Part shown: positions 43,786 through 52,791 of the stretch, in pieces
How positions within the stretch are numbered: position 1 is the stretch's first letter
How the letters are laid out: the number at the start of each line of letters is the position of its first letter
Origin: Deltaproteobacteria bacterium
GTDB lineage: Bacteria > Desulfobacterota > Desulfobacteria > Desulfobacterales > Desulfosarcinaceae
Direction of reading: 5' to 3'
Length of the DNA: 64,000 nucleotides
Assembly: GCA_021824175.1 (NCBI GenBank)
Contig: JAKALP010000014.1
Location: 62,001 to 126,000, forward strand
Position numbers and translations under genes: made by a program
Notes under the pieces: generated by a model
Database searches by the model: none
Told to the model about the DNA's origin: nothing
Seen by the model: only the letters and a program-made list of their open reading frames with translations

Positions 43786-45261
43786 ATGAAGATCGTCTTG
43801 CTAAATACCCCCTTTCTTCCCATGTACTCCCGAGCTTCACGCAGCCCCGCGGTTACTAAAAGTTCGACCCTGTACTATCCGCTCTGGCTGGCCTACGCCA
43901 CGGGAGTGCTGGAAAAAGCCGGTCATGAGGTGCGCCTGATCGATGCGCCCGCCTTTGATTATTCAAAGGAGGAAGTGTGCCGGATTATTGAATCTTTCGA
44001 GCCCCGCCTGGTGGTGGTGGATACCACCACGGGCTCTATTCAGAACGACCTTGAAGTGGCCGCTGCCATCAAGGCGCGCAGCGGTGCTTTTATTGTATTG
44101 GTAGGTACTCATGCCACCGCGCTGCCGGAAGAAGTATTGGAACAATGCCCGGCGGCCGATGCCGTGGCCAGGGGGGAGTACGACTATATCCTCAAATCCC
44201 TGGCCGAAGTTCTGGGGCGCGATGGCGGCTTGGCGGAAGTCTACGGGCTGACCTATAGACAAGGCGGCGAAATCAAAACCAATCCAGTCATGGATAAAAT
44301 CGAGGACCTGGATGAAATCCCCTTTGTGGCCGAAGTGTATAAAAGACATCTCGATCCAGTCATCCATCGCTATTTTTACGGCGCCAATCGCCATCCGGTC
44401 ATGACCATTGTCAGCGGCCGCGGCTGCCCCTACAAATGCTGTTACTGCGTCTATCCACAGGTGATGCAGGGCCACAAGTACCGTCTGCGCTCCGTTGAGA
44501 AAGTGGTGGCGGAAATGGTTTATATCCGCGAGACCTTTCCCCATGTCAAAGAAATATTCATCGAAGACGATACCTTGACGGTGAACAAAGCCCGAGTGGT
44601 GGCGCTGTGCAAGGAGATCATCAAAAGAAAGCTCAAGGTGACCTGGTCAGCCAACTCCCGGGCCCAGGCCGATCTGGAGACCTTGAAAATCATGAAAAAA
44701 GCCGGATGCCGCTTGTTGTGCGTGGGATATGAAAGCGGCGATCAAAAGGTTCTGGATGCGCTTGGAAAGAAGTTAAGAATTGAAGAGATTCATGAATTCA
44801 CACGCCATGCCAAGAAAGCCGGCATCCTGATTCACGGTTGCTTCCTGGTGGGCAATCCGGGTGAAACCAAAGACTCTTTGAGGATGACCCTGGATATGGC
44901 CAAGAAGCTCAATCCGGATACGGCTCAATTTTATCCCATCATGGTCTACCCCGGCACGCGCGCCTATCACTGGGCCAAAAGCAATGGTTTTCTATTAACG
45001 GAAGATTTCTCCCAATGGTTGACACCCGAGGGTTTGCACCACAGTGTGGTTTCCACCCCGGAGGTCAGCCGCGAAGAATTGGTGGCGTGGGCAGACAATG
45101 CTCGCCGCGAGTTCTATCTGCGTCCCGCGTTTGTTGTGGCAAAGATATATCAGGCCCTGCGTTTTCCTGAAGAGATCAGCCGCTTGTCGCGCGGATTCTT
45201 ATCTTTGATCAAGTTTATTTTCCGTCATGAGAAGGTCAATGAATGCCCATCCTGCAAATAA
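43786..45261 (+). CDS. Cobalamin-binding-type radical SAM enzyme
   Basis: The 491-residue protein has an N-terminal B12-binding-like domain (about 1-150: LNTPFLPM, LIDAPAFDYS, LVGTHATALPEEVLEQCP) and a radical SAM domain with the cluster motif GRGCPYKCCYC near residue 207. Further radical SAM features are IEDDTLTVNK and VGYESGDQKVLDALGKK near 310-330. The classic DxHxxG cobalamin motif is not seen, as in many of this class. Such enzymes perform methylation or rearrangement and occur in sugar and lipid loci. Start ATG 43786 with CAGGAG upstream. It lies between a capsule protein and a glycosyltransferase, suggesting a glycan modification. Confidence 0.88.
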   Translation: MKIVLLNTPFLPMYSRASRSPAVTKSSTLYYPLWLAYATGVLEKAGHEVRLIDAPAFDYSKEEVCRIIESFEPRLVVVDTTTGSIQNDLEVAAAIKARSGAFIVLVGTHATALPEEVLEQCPAADAVARGEYDYILKSLAEVLGRDGGLAEVYGLTYRQGGEIKTNPVMDKIEDLDEIPFVAEVYKRHLDPVIHRYFYGANRHPVMTIVSGRGCPYKCCYCVYPQVMQGHKYRLRSVEKVVAEMVYIRETFPHVKEIFIEDDTLTVNKARVVALCKEIIKRKLKVTWSANSRAQADLETLKIMKKAGCRLLCVGYESGDQKVLDALGKKLRIEEIHEFTRHAKKAGILIHGCFLVGNPGETKDSLRMTLDMAKKLNPDTAQFYPIMVYPGTRAYHWAKSNGFLLTEDFSQWLTPEGLHHSVVSTPEVSREELVAWADNARREFYLRPAFVVAKIYQALRFPEEISRLSRGFLSLIKFIFRHEKVNECPSCK

Positions 45262-46300
45262 CCCGATGATTTCGGTCATAATCCCGGCGTATAATGCCGA
45301 AAAGACCATTGCGGCCTGTCTGGAGAGCCTGATCAGGCAATCCTTGCCTGTCACGGCGTATGAGGTCATCGTGGTCGATGATGGTTCATCGGATGCCACG
45401 GCCCAAATCATCCAACGCTTCCCCGTCACCCTGATACGGCAAAAGAATCAAGGTCCGGCGGCGGCCCGCAATGCCGGGGCTGAAGCAGCGCGGGGGGATA
45501 TCATTGTTTTTACGGACTCCGATTGCGAGCTGGAGGAACTTTTTCTTTTCAATATCACCCGCCCATTTGCCGATCCCGCTATCGCCGGGGTGCAAGGACG
45601 CTATCAGACTCGACAGAAATCGTTAACCGCCCGGTTCTGCCAATATGAAATCGAAGAGCGCTATGAAATTTACCAGCGATCGCGCTACATCACCATGATC
45701 GGCACCTATGCGGCCGCTTTTCGCCGGCAAATCTTCCTGGACAATGGCAAATTCGACACGCGCTTTCCCATTGCCTCGGGAGAAGATTTTGCTTTTTCCG
45801 GCCGGTTGGCCGCGCAAGGATATAAACTCGTGTTTGTTCCAGATGCGGTTTGCTTTCATCGGCATCCTGAAACAGTAAAGAAATATTTCCGGCAGAAGTA
45901 TTTCAGGGCCTACTGGCGCAATCTGCTCTATAAATTGAATTCCAAGGCGATTCTCCAGGATCGCTACACGCCGCAGATCCTTAAACTGCAAACCCTGTTT
46001 TTGCTGGTCAGCCCCTTGTTCGTCTTTTTCCTGGTAATCCTTGGATTGCGAAGCGGTTATGAGCTTCCGTCGGCGCTTCTGGCACTGTGGATGCTGTTCT
46101 TCACAGCCTCCACCCTGCCCCTGGGTCGGCTTACCTGGAAGCATTCTCCGTCCGTGGCCCTGTGGGTGCCGCTGTTTGCTTTGATCCGGGCCGCGGCCCT
46201 GTCGTCCGGGCTGGTGCATGGGTTTTGGTCGCAAAATGTCATTGATCGGATTAAAAACGTGAGGAACCATGTGTTCAGCAAGCCCCGCTACGAAAATTGA
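45239..46300 (+). CDS. Family 2 glycosyltransferase with membrane tail
   Basis: The roughly 353-residue GT-A enzyme opens with ISVIIPAYNAEKTIAACLES, has VVVDDGSSD, VFTDSDCELEELF (DSD metal motif) and GEDFAFSGRL at the catalytic-base position. The C-terminal 100 residues contain two or three hydrophobic segments, so it is probably membrane bound. The exact start is uncertain: ATG 45227, 45239 and 45266 are all possible; 45239 has AGAAGG upstream but rather close. It overlaps the radical SAM gene end and its own stop overlaps the wzz start. Confidence 0.87.
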   Translation: MNAHPANNPMISVIIPAYNAEKTIAACLESLIRQSLPVTAYEVIVVDDGSSDATAQIIQRFPVTLIRQKNQGPAAARNAGAEAARGDIIVFTDSDCELEELFLFNITRPFADPAIAGVQGRYQTRQKSLTARFCQYEIEERYEIYQRSRYITMIGTYAAAFRRQIFLDNGKFDTRFPIASGEDFAFSGRLAAQGYKLVFVPDAVCFHRHPETVKKYFRQKYFRAYWRNLLYKLNSKAILQDRYTPQILKLQTLFLLVSPLFVFFLVILGLRSGYELPSALLALWMLFFTASTLPLGRLTWKHSPSVALWVPLFALIRAAALSSGLVHGFWSQNVIDRIKNVRNHVFSKPRYEN

Positions 46301-47306
46301 TTCCCAACCGCTTCCGCCTGGCGCCCCTTATCCGTACGCGGAAGAAGATGAAATCAATGTGCTTGGATTTCTAGTGATTATTTTGAAATACAAATACATG
46401 ATCGTCGCGGCGGTATTTTTGGCGGGCTTGCTGGCCGTCATTCTCAGCCTGATGATGGATAACCAATACCGGTCCGAGGCCACCATCAGTCTGCGGGAGG
46501 AGCAGACCAATCCTTCGCCCCTGGGCGCCCTGGGCGGGCTGGGCGGGCTGGTCGCCAGTCAATTGGGTTTGGGTGGCGCCGGGTCCCTGGACAAGCTCGA
46601 GGTGGTCCTAAAGAGCCGCGATCTTTCAACCCGCATTATTCAAAAATATGAATTACTTCCCATTTTGTTTCCCGAAGCCTGGGATGCCAAGAATAAGCGT
46701 TGGCGCGCCGAGGCTCCGCCCTCCATGCAGGACGCCCTGATCATTCTTCAGAGTTTGCTTTCCGTCAGCGCCGACTCCAAGAAGAACACCATGATGGTGG
46801 GGATCGAGTACAAAGATCCCGAACTGGCCAAAACCCTGGTTGGGTATTATCTATCCGAACTGAGCAATTCCATGCGCGAAGAGGTGATCCGGGACGCCTC
46901 CGAAAATATGCGCTTTTTCACTGAGCAGCTCCAAAAGACCGGCGATGCCATGTTGAAGGAAAAAATCTACGTGCTCATGGCCAAAGAGGTTGAAAAGGAG
47001 ACATTCGCCAAGGCTCAAAAATACTACGGGTTTCTGGTGGTGGACCCACCCCTGGCGCCTGATCCCGATAAGAAGATCAGTCCCAAGCGCAGCATGATCT
47101 GTATTCTATCCGTAATGGCCACCTTCTTTGGTTCCTGCTCCATGGCATTACTGCTCGAGTTTCTGAGCAACCTCAAAACCAAGACCCCTGAATATTACCA
47201 GCAAATTATCGCTGGTCTGAAGGGGTGGCGTATACCTAACGGCGCTCTATTTAGTACTTTGAAGTCGCATTTTTTCCCTAATGTTCCGTCGGCAAAGGGT
47301 CGATAA
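46269..47306 (+). CDS. Wzz-type chain-length determinant protein
   Basis: The 345-residue protein has two transmembrane helices, about residues 40-62 (YMIVAAVFLAGLLAVILSL) and 275-300 (SMICILSVMATFFGSCSMALL), with a periplasmic coiled segment between, and the proline motif DPPLAPDPDKKISPKR before TM2 as in Wzz. A glycine-rich stretch (LGALGGLGGLVASQLGLGG) follows TM1. There is no cytoplasmic tyrosine kinase domain. The last 25 residues (after QQIIAGLKGW) do not look conserved and lie opposite a possible decayed gene, so the C-terminus may be rearranged. GAGGAACC before ATG 46269. Confidence 0.88.
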   Translation: MCSASPATKIDSQPLPPGAPYPYAEEDEINVLGFLVIILKYKYMIVAAVFLAGLLAVILSLMMDNQYRSEATISLREEQTNPSPLGALGGLGGLVASQLGLGGAGSLDKLEVVLKSRDLSTRIIQKYELLPILFPEAWDAKNKRWRAEAPPSMQDALIILQSLLSVSADSKKNTMMVGIEYKDPELAKTLVGYYLSELSNSMREEVIRDASENMRFFTEQLQKTGDAMLKEKIYVLMAKEVEKETFAKAQKYYGFLVVDPPLAPDPDKKISPKRSMICILSVMATFFGSCSMALLLEFLSNLKTKTPEYYQQIIAGLKGWRIPNGALFSTLKSHFFPNVPSAKGR

Positions 47307-47464
47307 CTGGATTGAACCAGAGTCAGGAATTCCTTCGAAAGTGCTTCCGTATTGATCTCATCGCCCATGCGCTCTACCAGACGACTCTTGGATGACAGGC
47401 CGATGGCATGAGTCCAGGCCCAATGGGCCAGACCTACGGCCGGATATCCTTTGCCGCGGGGGTC
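47277..47464 (-). pseudogene. Possible gene remnant antisense in the wzz-wecA gap
   Basis: On the minus strand a stretch reads as plausible protein for about 62 codons (DPRGKGYPAVGLAHWAWTHA and following SSKSRLVERMGDEIN), with ordinary codon use and no stops. It is not a full gene: beyond it the frame runs into antisense of wzz on one side and of the WecA-like gene on the other. I do not recognise a family. It may be the leftover of an inverted or deleted gene, or chance. Low certainty. Confidence 0.3.
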
Positions 47465-47474
47465 AGTGCAGCTT

Positions 47475-49118
47475 ATGATGTCTAACCTATTAACAGCGAT
47501 TATATCTCTTTTTCTCTTAAGCCTGGGGGCTACGCTGGTAATTACCCCATTGATTAAGGGGCTGGCCAATCGCTGCCAATGTCTGGATGCCCCCTCAACC
47601 CGTAAAGTCCATTGCACGCCCATGCCCCGTCTCGGCGGCGTGGCCATCTATTTGGGGGTTCTGGTTGCGTTTGGCTACTATCAGATCTTCCCTGACCCAA
47701 CGGTTTCGATTGTATTCCATAAGCCCTACATCCTTTGGTTGTTATTGGGTTCATCGCTGATCTTCATGCTCGGCCTCTACGATGATGTCCGGGGTTTGAG
47801 CCCTGTGTTCAAATTTGGGATCCAAGTGGTGGCCGCAATCATCGCTTTTTATGGTGGAATCCGGATCGTCAAGTTCGAGCTGCCCTGGGGCCAGACGATC
47901 TACTTCCAAGACTCCTCACTGTTCATCACCATTTTCTGGTTTCTGTTGGTCATCAACGCCATCAACCTGATCGACGGTCTCGATGGGCTGGCCGCGGGCG
48001 TGGGAATTTTTGCCTCCCTGACCCTGACGGTGACCGGCCTGATGAGCGAGCAAACGGCTGTGCCCATGATGTTGGCGGCCCTGGCCGGAGCCTGCATGGG
48101 TTTCCTGCGCTACAATTTTAATCCCGCCTCAATCTTTATGGGCGATTCCGGCAGTTATTTCTTAGGCTACATGCTGGCGGCCTTGAGCATTCCAGGGACC
48201 ATGAAAAGCGAAGCAACCGTGGCGATATTGATCCCCATCATCGCCTTGGGCGTTCCCTTGATGGATACACTGCTGGCGCCTTTGCGGCGATTCATAGTGG
48301 GCAAGAAGCTATTCCAGCCCGATCGCAATCATATCCATCACCGATTGCTCCAATTGGGGTTATCGCACCGCAGTGCAGTTCTGGTGATCTATGCGGCCAC
48401 CGTAGTGCTGGGCTTGATTGCGATCATCGGCATACATACCAAAAAAAGCTACTCGGAGATCTTTTTACTGCTTCTGGGGCTGATCCTTTTTCTGGCCGTG
48501 CGCAAGCTAGGCTATTTGGAGTATTTCGCCGTGGATAAAATCTTTGGCTATTTGCGTGATGTCACCGATGCATTGGGTTTGAAAAAAGACCGCCGTACCT
48601 TCTTAGGGCGGCAAATCGCCATTAAAGAGGCCCAAACCCCTGATGCCATGTGGCAAGCCATTGTGGATGCCATGGCGCTGGTGGATATCGATTGCGCCGA
48701 AATTCATTTGAAAGGCAATGGGATCAACATCGACTGGTTCAGCTCTTTCAACTGGTGCAAATCCCCTGGCAGCCCGATCGCCGGAGAGACGACCAACTGC
48801 GTGCTCTCGTTGACCCTGCCCCTGGTCAACCATCAGAATCATGGGATGCTGCACGTAAGGAAAGATCTTGGACGCAGCCCGCTTGGCCAGCACACGCTCA
48901 GACGCATCGAGCAACTCCGGCGCAGCGTGGTGGATCGGTTGTCACAGTTCGAAAAGGATGCCCAGCGCGTGCCCGCTGGCGCCTACCAGCCGTTGCGGAA
49001 TTTTTCGATACTATCTGCCGCGGATAGTGGTCAGCCCGTGGGTGCCATGGATGCCGCCCCCGCACACGCTTTCCAAAGGCCCGTGGGCAGGTCCGGACGC
49101 GCGGCAGTCTCCCAATAG
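47475..49118 (+). CDS. WecA/MraY-like polyprenyl-phosphate sugar-1-phosphate transferase
   Basis: The 547-residue protein starts the lipid-linked repeat unit. About 10-11 membrane helices cover residues 1-350, with RKVHCTPMPRLGG near 45, LYDDVRGLSPVFK (Asp-Asp Mg site) near 105, NLIDGLDGLAAG near 165, the FNPASIFMGDSGSYFLGY region near 220 and the loop NHIHHRLLQLGLSHR near 290 that marks WecA-type enzymes. A 180-residue cytoplasmic tail (from KKDRRTFLGRQIA) has no catalytic motif; similar tails occur in deltaproteobacterial homologues and could be regulatory. Start ATG 47475 or 47478. Together with Wzx, a Wzy-like protein and Wzz it completes an assembly line. Confidence 0.9.
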   Translation: MMSNLLTAIISLFLLSLGATLVITPLIKGLANRCQCLDAPSTRKVHCTPMPRLGGVAIYLGVLVAFGYYQIFPDPTVSIVFHKPYILWLLLGSSLIFMLGLYDDVRGLSPVFKFGIQVVAAIIAFYGGIRIVKFELPWGQTIYFQDSSLFITIFWFLLVINAINLIDGLDGLAAGVGIFASLTLTVTGLMSEQTAVPMMLAALAGACMGFLRYNFNPASIFMGDSGSYFLGYMLAALSIPGTMKSEATVAILIPIIALGVPLMDTLLAPLRRFIVGKKLFQPDRNHIHHRLLQLGLSHRSAVLVIYAATVVLGLIAIIGIHTKKSYSEIFLLLLGLILFLAVRKLGYLEYFAVDKIFGYLRDVTDALGLKKDRRTFLGRQIAIKEAQTPDAMWQAIVDAMALVDIDCAEIHLKGNGINIDWFSSFNWCKSPGSPIAGETTNCVLSLTLPLVNHQNHGMLHVRKDLGRSPLGQHTLRRIEQLRRSVVDRLSQFEKDAQRVPAGAYQPLRNFSILSAADSGQPVGAMDAAPAHAFQRPVGRSGRAAVSQ

Positions 49119-49460
49119 ATTCAGATCCGACCCTTGTCTTAATCCCCCGCCCTTTCTCAACTCAATTTCCATTGGATAAGGAAAACCTTATCCTTTATCG
49201 GGAAATTGACGGTTGACGATTCATTGACATTTCCGGCCGCCGGCCTTCCTCCCTCCAGACGCGATACTTTATCCAACCCATTACGATAAGCCATCCTTAA
49301 GCGACATATCGGTTTTTTTCTACTTCCCTTTGCATTTAGCACAATATCAAAAATCATCTTCCAAATGGCATGGATATTGAAGCTTGCCCATTGATAAAGT
49401 TTTTCCTGCGTAGATGAGGGAAAGCGCCATTAAGATCCATTGTTATCCATGAGGAGTTCC
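49119..49460. other. Intergenic region before the SLBB exporter
   Basis: About 340 bases with no gene. It contains the hairpin at 49174-49193, a GC palindrome (CCGGCCGCCGGCC near 49232), and a weak -24/-12-like element TGGCAT-GGATA-TTGA at 49366-49380 whose -12 GC is not conserved. A promoter for the exporter gene is probably here. Confidence 0.6.
49174..49193 (+). terminator. Weak hairpin terminator after the WecA-like gene
   Basis: GGATAAGG (49174-49181) is exactly complementary to CCTTATCC (49186-49193) with loop AAAA, followed by TTTATCG. It lies 55 bases after the stop of the WecA-like gene and may end the glycan operon. The U-run is short. Confidence 0.45.
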
Positions 49461-52400
49461 ATGGCCCAACGAATGCAAATCCTGCTCTGTGCGCTGGCGC
49501 TGCTCGCAATTGTGTCGGCAGCCGCCCCGCGCGTGCCCGTCCTATACGCCGCGGACATTACACCCGATATGATCAATCAGGCCAAACAGGCCGTCGATCA
49601 GGGATTGATAACGCCGGAGCAGGCTCGTCAGCTTCAACAGAAAGCGCTTTCCGGCACGCTGACACCGGATGAAATTGAAGCCGGTCGCCGGATGATGAAG
49701 GAACGATCCAATGTTACGGGTGAGCCGGCGGAAGGGCCGCCATCTCCTCCCAATCTCAAGCAATCGTCGGTAATGATCAACACTGGGCCGGGGCCGCGCG
49801 CCACGCAGCCTAAGGTCACCCCCCCTCTGCCGGATACACAACCGGCTGAAGTATCCCCAGACGCACAAAACCAGATGGATTCAGTCCCGGAACCCCCCAT
49901 GAAGAGGGTTGTGGACGATATGGGTCCGGAAGCGAGTTTCGAGCAGCAGTATTTTAAAAAAGGCGATGGCCCGGAATATCCTGTCCTACCCCTGTTCGGG
50001 CATGATCTGTTCAATTCGGCGCCCAGCACCTTCGCCCCCATCAAGGATGTCCCTGTCTCCAATGACTACATCATCGGACCGGATGACGAACTCAAAGTAC
50101 TGACCTGGGGCCTGATGGAGGCCACCTATACTTTGAGCGTGGATCGGGAAGGGAGCATCAACCTGCCCAAAATCGGGCGCCTGACCGTAGGCGGCATGAC
50201 CTTCGGCGAAGTCAAAGAATTGATCAAAGCCAAACTCGAGGCCATGACCGGGGTCCAAGCTGGTGTTTCCATGGGAGCATTGCGCAGCATTCAGGTCATG
50301 GTGCTGGGAGAAGTCAAGTCGCCGGGGCTCTACACCGTGAGTTCACTCTCAAGGGCAGCCAATGCCCTGCTGGCTTCCGGCGGCCCTACCCCGCTGGGTT
50401 CTTTGCGAAAAGTACAACTCAAGCGTGAAGGCAAAACAGTTGCGGTCCTGGATCTTTATGATTTTCTACTCAAAGGGGACACTTCCGTGGATGGCCGCCT
50501 GATGCCGGGTGATGTGATTTTCGTACCCCAGTGCGGACCACTGATCATGGTGTCGGGCAATGTCAAACGGCCGGCGGCCTATGAACTCAAGGAGTCGCTG
50601 ACGCTCCAGACCGCCCTGGATCTGGCCGGTGGATTCAGCCCGCGCGCCTCCAACCAGCGCATCCAGATCGAGCGTTCCCAGGATAATCGCTCCCAGGTAG
50701 TGGTAGACATCTCCCAGTCCCAACTGACGCAGCAAAAAGATATTCCCGTGCGCGACGGTGACCTGGTCCGGGTTTTCTCAATACTGCCCGATGCTGAAAA
50801 TGCCGTATTCCTCTATGGTAATGTGCGCCGGCCGGGACGTTATGCTTTCCGGCCGGGGCTAAGACTGTCTGAATTGCTTCCCAACGTGGAGAGTCTGGAA
50901 GTAGATTCCTATTTTGACTACGCCCTCATTAAGCGCTATCGCTATTCAAATATGAAGGCGGAATTGATTCCTTTTAACCTGGGCGCGCTGGTGGTTAAGA
51001 GAGACTCCAGCCAAAATATGACTCTGGCGCCGCTGGATGAGGTCTATGTTTTTAAGAAAGATATGTTCCAGGATGCCGATTTCGCCGATGTTCAGGGCCA
51101 AGTCCGGCGGCCGGGGCGTTTTTATATCCAGGACATGAAGGTTCGCGACCTGATCCTGAAAGCCGGCGATCTGAGCCGCGACGCTTATCTCAATAAGGGC
51201 GAGATCATCCGCATTGACGCCCAGCGCAATCGGCACACCCTCTATTTCAACGTAGGCCTGGCCATGAGCGGCGATGAGAAGAACAATCTACCAATGCAAA
51301 ACGAAGATCGGCTGGTCATCCACTCCGTCTGGGAAGATCAGTGGAAAGAGATGGTCACCATCCAGGGTGAAGTAAAAGATCCGGGCGAATATCCCCTGAC
51401 GGCCAACATGCGGCTGACCGACCTGATTTTCAAGGCCGGCAGCTTCACCCGCAATGCTTACCTGAACATCGGGCACCTTTATCGAACCGATGGGCGCACT
51501 CAGCAAAAGACCATTTATACTTTTGACTTGTCTAAAGCATTGCAGGGCGATGAATCGCAAAATCTGCTGCTCCAGGACCAGGACCAGGTCGTGGTTCACA
51601 GCATCAGTGAATATGTGGCTCAGTATACGGTTTCGGCCCAGGGGCTGGTTAACCTGCCGGGCGAATACCCCTATGCCGCCAACATGACCATCAGGGATCT
51701 TTTGATTGTGGCCGGCAATGTCAAGGATGCAGCCTACAAGGAAGAAGCCGAACTGGTTCGTTTTACCATCGCAGCCGGCAAGTCCGTAGAGACTTCGGTG
51801 ATAAAGTTCAACATCAACCGCGCCATGGCGGGCAATCCCGAAGATAACAAGCTGCTCAAACCCATGGATGTGGTCACGGTCAAAGCCATTCCCGACTGGT
51901 GGGACAAGAAGAAAACCGTGACCATCTCCGGAGAGGTCTACTTCCCGGGAACCTATCAGATCCGCAAGGAAGAGCGTCTTAGCGATATTATCGCCCGGGC
52001 CGGCGGGTTTACCGAGTATGCTTACTTGTACGGTGCAGTGTTCACGCGCGAAACCGTCAAATCCGTCCAAAAAGAACGTTTAGTGGACCTCTCCAAACGG
52101 TTGGAAACCGAGGTGGCCCGCGCAACCTCCACGGAGGTCCAGACCGCGCTGTCGCCGGAAGATGTATCGGCCCAGAATCAGTTTGTATCCAGCCAGAAAA
52201 TATTGTTGGAGAAGCTCAAGACGGTTGAACCAACCGGACGAGTAGTAGTCAAACTGAAGCCTGTATCGGAATTAGCGCAGAGCAGCGAAAATCTGGTCCT
52301 CGAAGGCGGCGACTCACTCCATATACCCAGAAAACCCAGCACCATCAATGTCTTGGGCGCCGTCTACAATCCAACGGCCTTGGCCTTCGATGACCAGCAA

Positions 52401-52673
52401 AAAGATTTAGGCCATTACCTCTCCATGACGGGCGGGCCCACCGAGAATGCCGAGAAGGAATCGATGTATGTGGTGCAGGCCAATGGAACGGTGGTCAGCA
52501 GCCAGAAGACGGCCTGGTGGAGTGATTTCGAAAGTACCGATTTAAGCCCCGGAGATACCATTTTGGTACCGGAACGCATCGTACGGCCCAGTTATATGCG
52601 CGACTTTAAGGATATCACCCAGATACTCTACCAGATCGCCACCACGGCCGGGGTGACGGCGTTGTTGTTCTAG
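49461..52673 (+). CDS. Giant multi-SLBB polysaccharide export protein (Wza-like)
   Basis: The 1070-residue protein has a signal peptide (residues 1-33, cleavage near VLYAADI), a proline-rich linker to about 190, a polysaccharide export domain beginning NDYIIGPDDELKVLTWG near 200 and then a long series of repeats each resembling an SLBB beta-grasp domain: V-x-G-x-V-x-R-P-G-x-Y near 275, 375, 450, 550, 635, 740 and 820. The C-terminus (DITQILYQIATTAGVTALLF) is a hydrophobic helix as in Wza. Typical Wza has two or three SLBB units and about 380 residues, so this is a much longer channel protein. ATG 49461 has GAGGAG upstream. It follows the glycan genes and has no kinase (Wzc) partner in the window. 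Confidence 0.92.
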   Translation: MAQRMQILLCALALLAIVSAAAPRVPVLYAADITPDMINQAKQAVDQGLITPEQARQLQQKALSGTLTPDEIEAGRRMMKERSNVTGEPAEGPPSPPNLKQSSVMINTGPGPRATQPKVTPPLPDTQPAEVSPDAQNQMDSVPEPPMKRVVDDMGPEASFEQQYFKKGDGPEYPVLPLFGHDLFNSAPSTFAPIKDVPVSNDYIIGPDDELKVLTWGLMEATYTLSVDREGSINLPKIGRLTVGGMTFGEVKELIKAKLEAMTGVQAGVSMGALRSIQVMVLGEVKSPGLYTVSSLSRAANALLASGGPTPLGSLRKVQLKREGKTVAVLDLYDFLLKGDTSVDGRLMPGDVIFVPQCGPLIMVSGNVKRPAAYELKESLTLQTALDLAGGFSPRASNQRIQIERSQDNRSQVVVDISQSQLTQQKDIPVRDGDLVRVFSILPDAENAVFLYGNVRRPGRYAFRPGLRLSELLPNVESLEVDSYFDYALIKRYRYSNMKAELIPFNLGALVVKRDSSQNMTLAPLDEVYVFKKDMFQDADFADVQGQVRRPGRFYIQDMKVRDLILKAGDLSRDAYLNKGEIIRIDAQRNRHTLYFNVGLAMSGDEKNNLPMQNEDRLVIHSVWEDQWKEMVTIQGEVKDPGEYPLTANMRLTDLIFKAGSFTRNAYLNIGHLYRTDGRTQQKTIYTFDLSKALQGDESQNLLLQDQDQVVVHSISEYVAQYTVSAQGLVNLPGEYPYAANMTIRDLLIVAGNVKDAAYKEEAELVRFTIAAGKSVETSVIKFNINRAMAGNPEDNKLLKPMDVVTVKAIPDWWDKKKTVTISGEVYFPGTYQIRKEERLSDIIARAGGFTEYAYLYGAVFTRETVKSVQKERLVDLSKRLETEVARATSTEVQTALSPEDVSAQNQFVSSQKILLEKLKTVEPTGRVVVKLKPVSELAQSSENLVLEGGDSLHIPRKPSTINVLGAVYNPTALAFDDQQKDLGHYLSMTGGPTENAEKESMYVVQANGTVVSSQKTAWWSDFESTDLSPGDTILVPERIVRPSYMRDFKDITQILYQIATTAGVTALLF

Positions 52674-52687
52674 TTTAAGGTCATGTA

Positions 52688-52772
52688 ATCAGAAGACAGA
52701 ATTCAGTAGTCAGAAGAAAAATGATTCTAAGGCTCTTCTGAATTCTGACTTCTGACTCCTGACTTCTGACTG
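52688..52772. repeat. Intergenic hairpin repeat
   Basis: CAGAATTCAG (52697-52706) pairs exactly with CTGAATTCTG (52738-52747), and AGTCAGAAG (52708-52716) is complementary to two direct copies of CTTCTGACT (52749-52757 and 52763-52771). This CTTCTGACT family of intergenic repeats is common in deltaproteobacterial genomes. No protein is encoded. Confidence 0.65.
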
Positions 52773-52791
52773 CAAAATTCCGGTACATAAT

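Noticed and set aside
49157-49357. 66-codon minus-strand frame in the gap before the SLBB exporter
   Set aside because: No ribosome site, no domain, and it runs across the hairpin at 49174.
49366-49380. TGGCAT-GGATA-TTGA resembling a sigma-54 promoter before the exporter
   Set aside because: The -12 GC pair is not conserved, so I mention it only under the intergenic region and do not call it.
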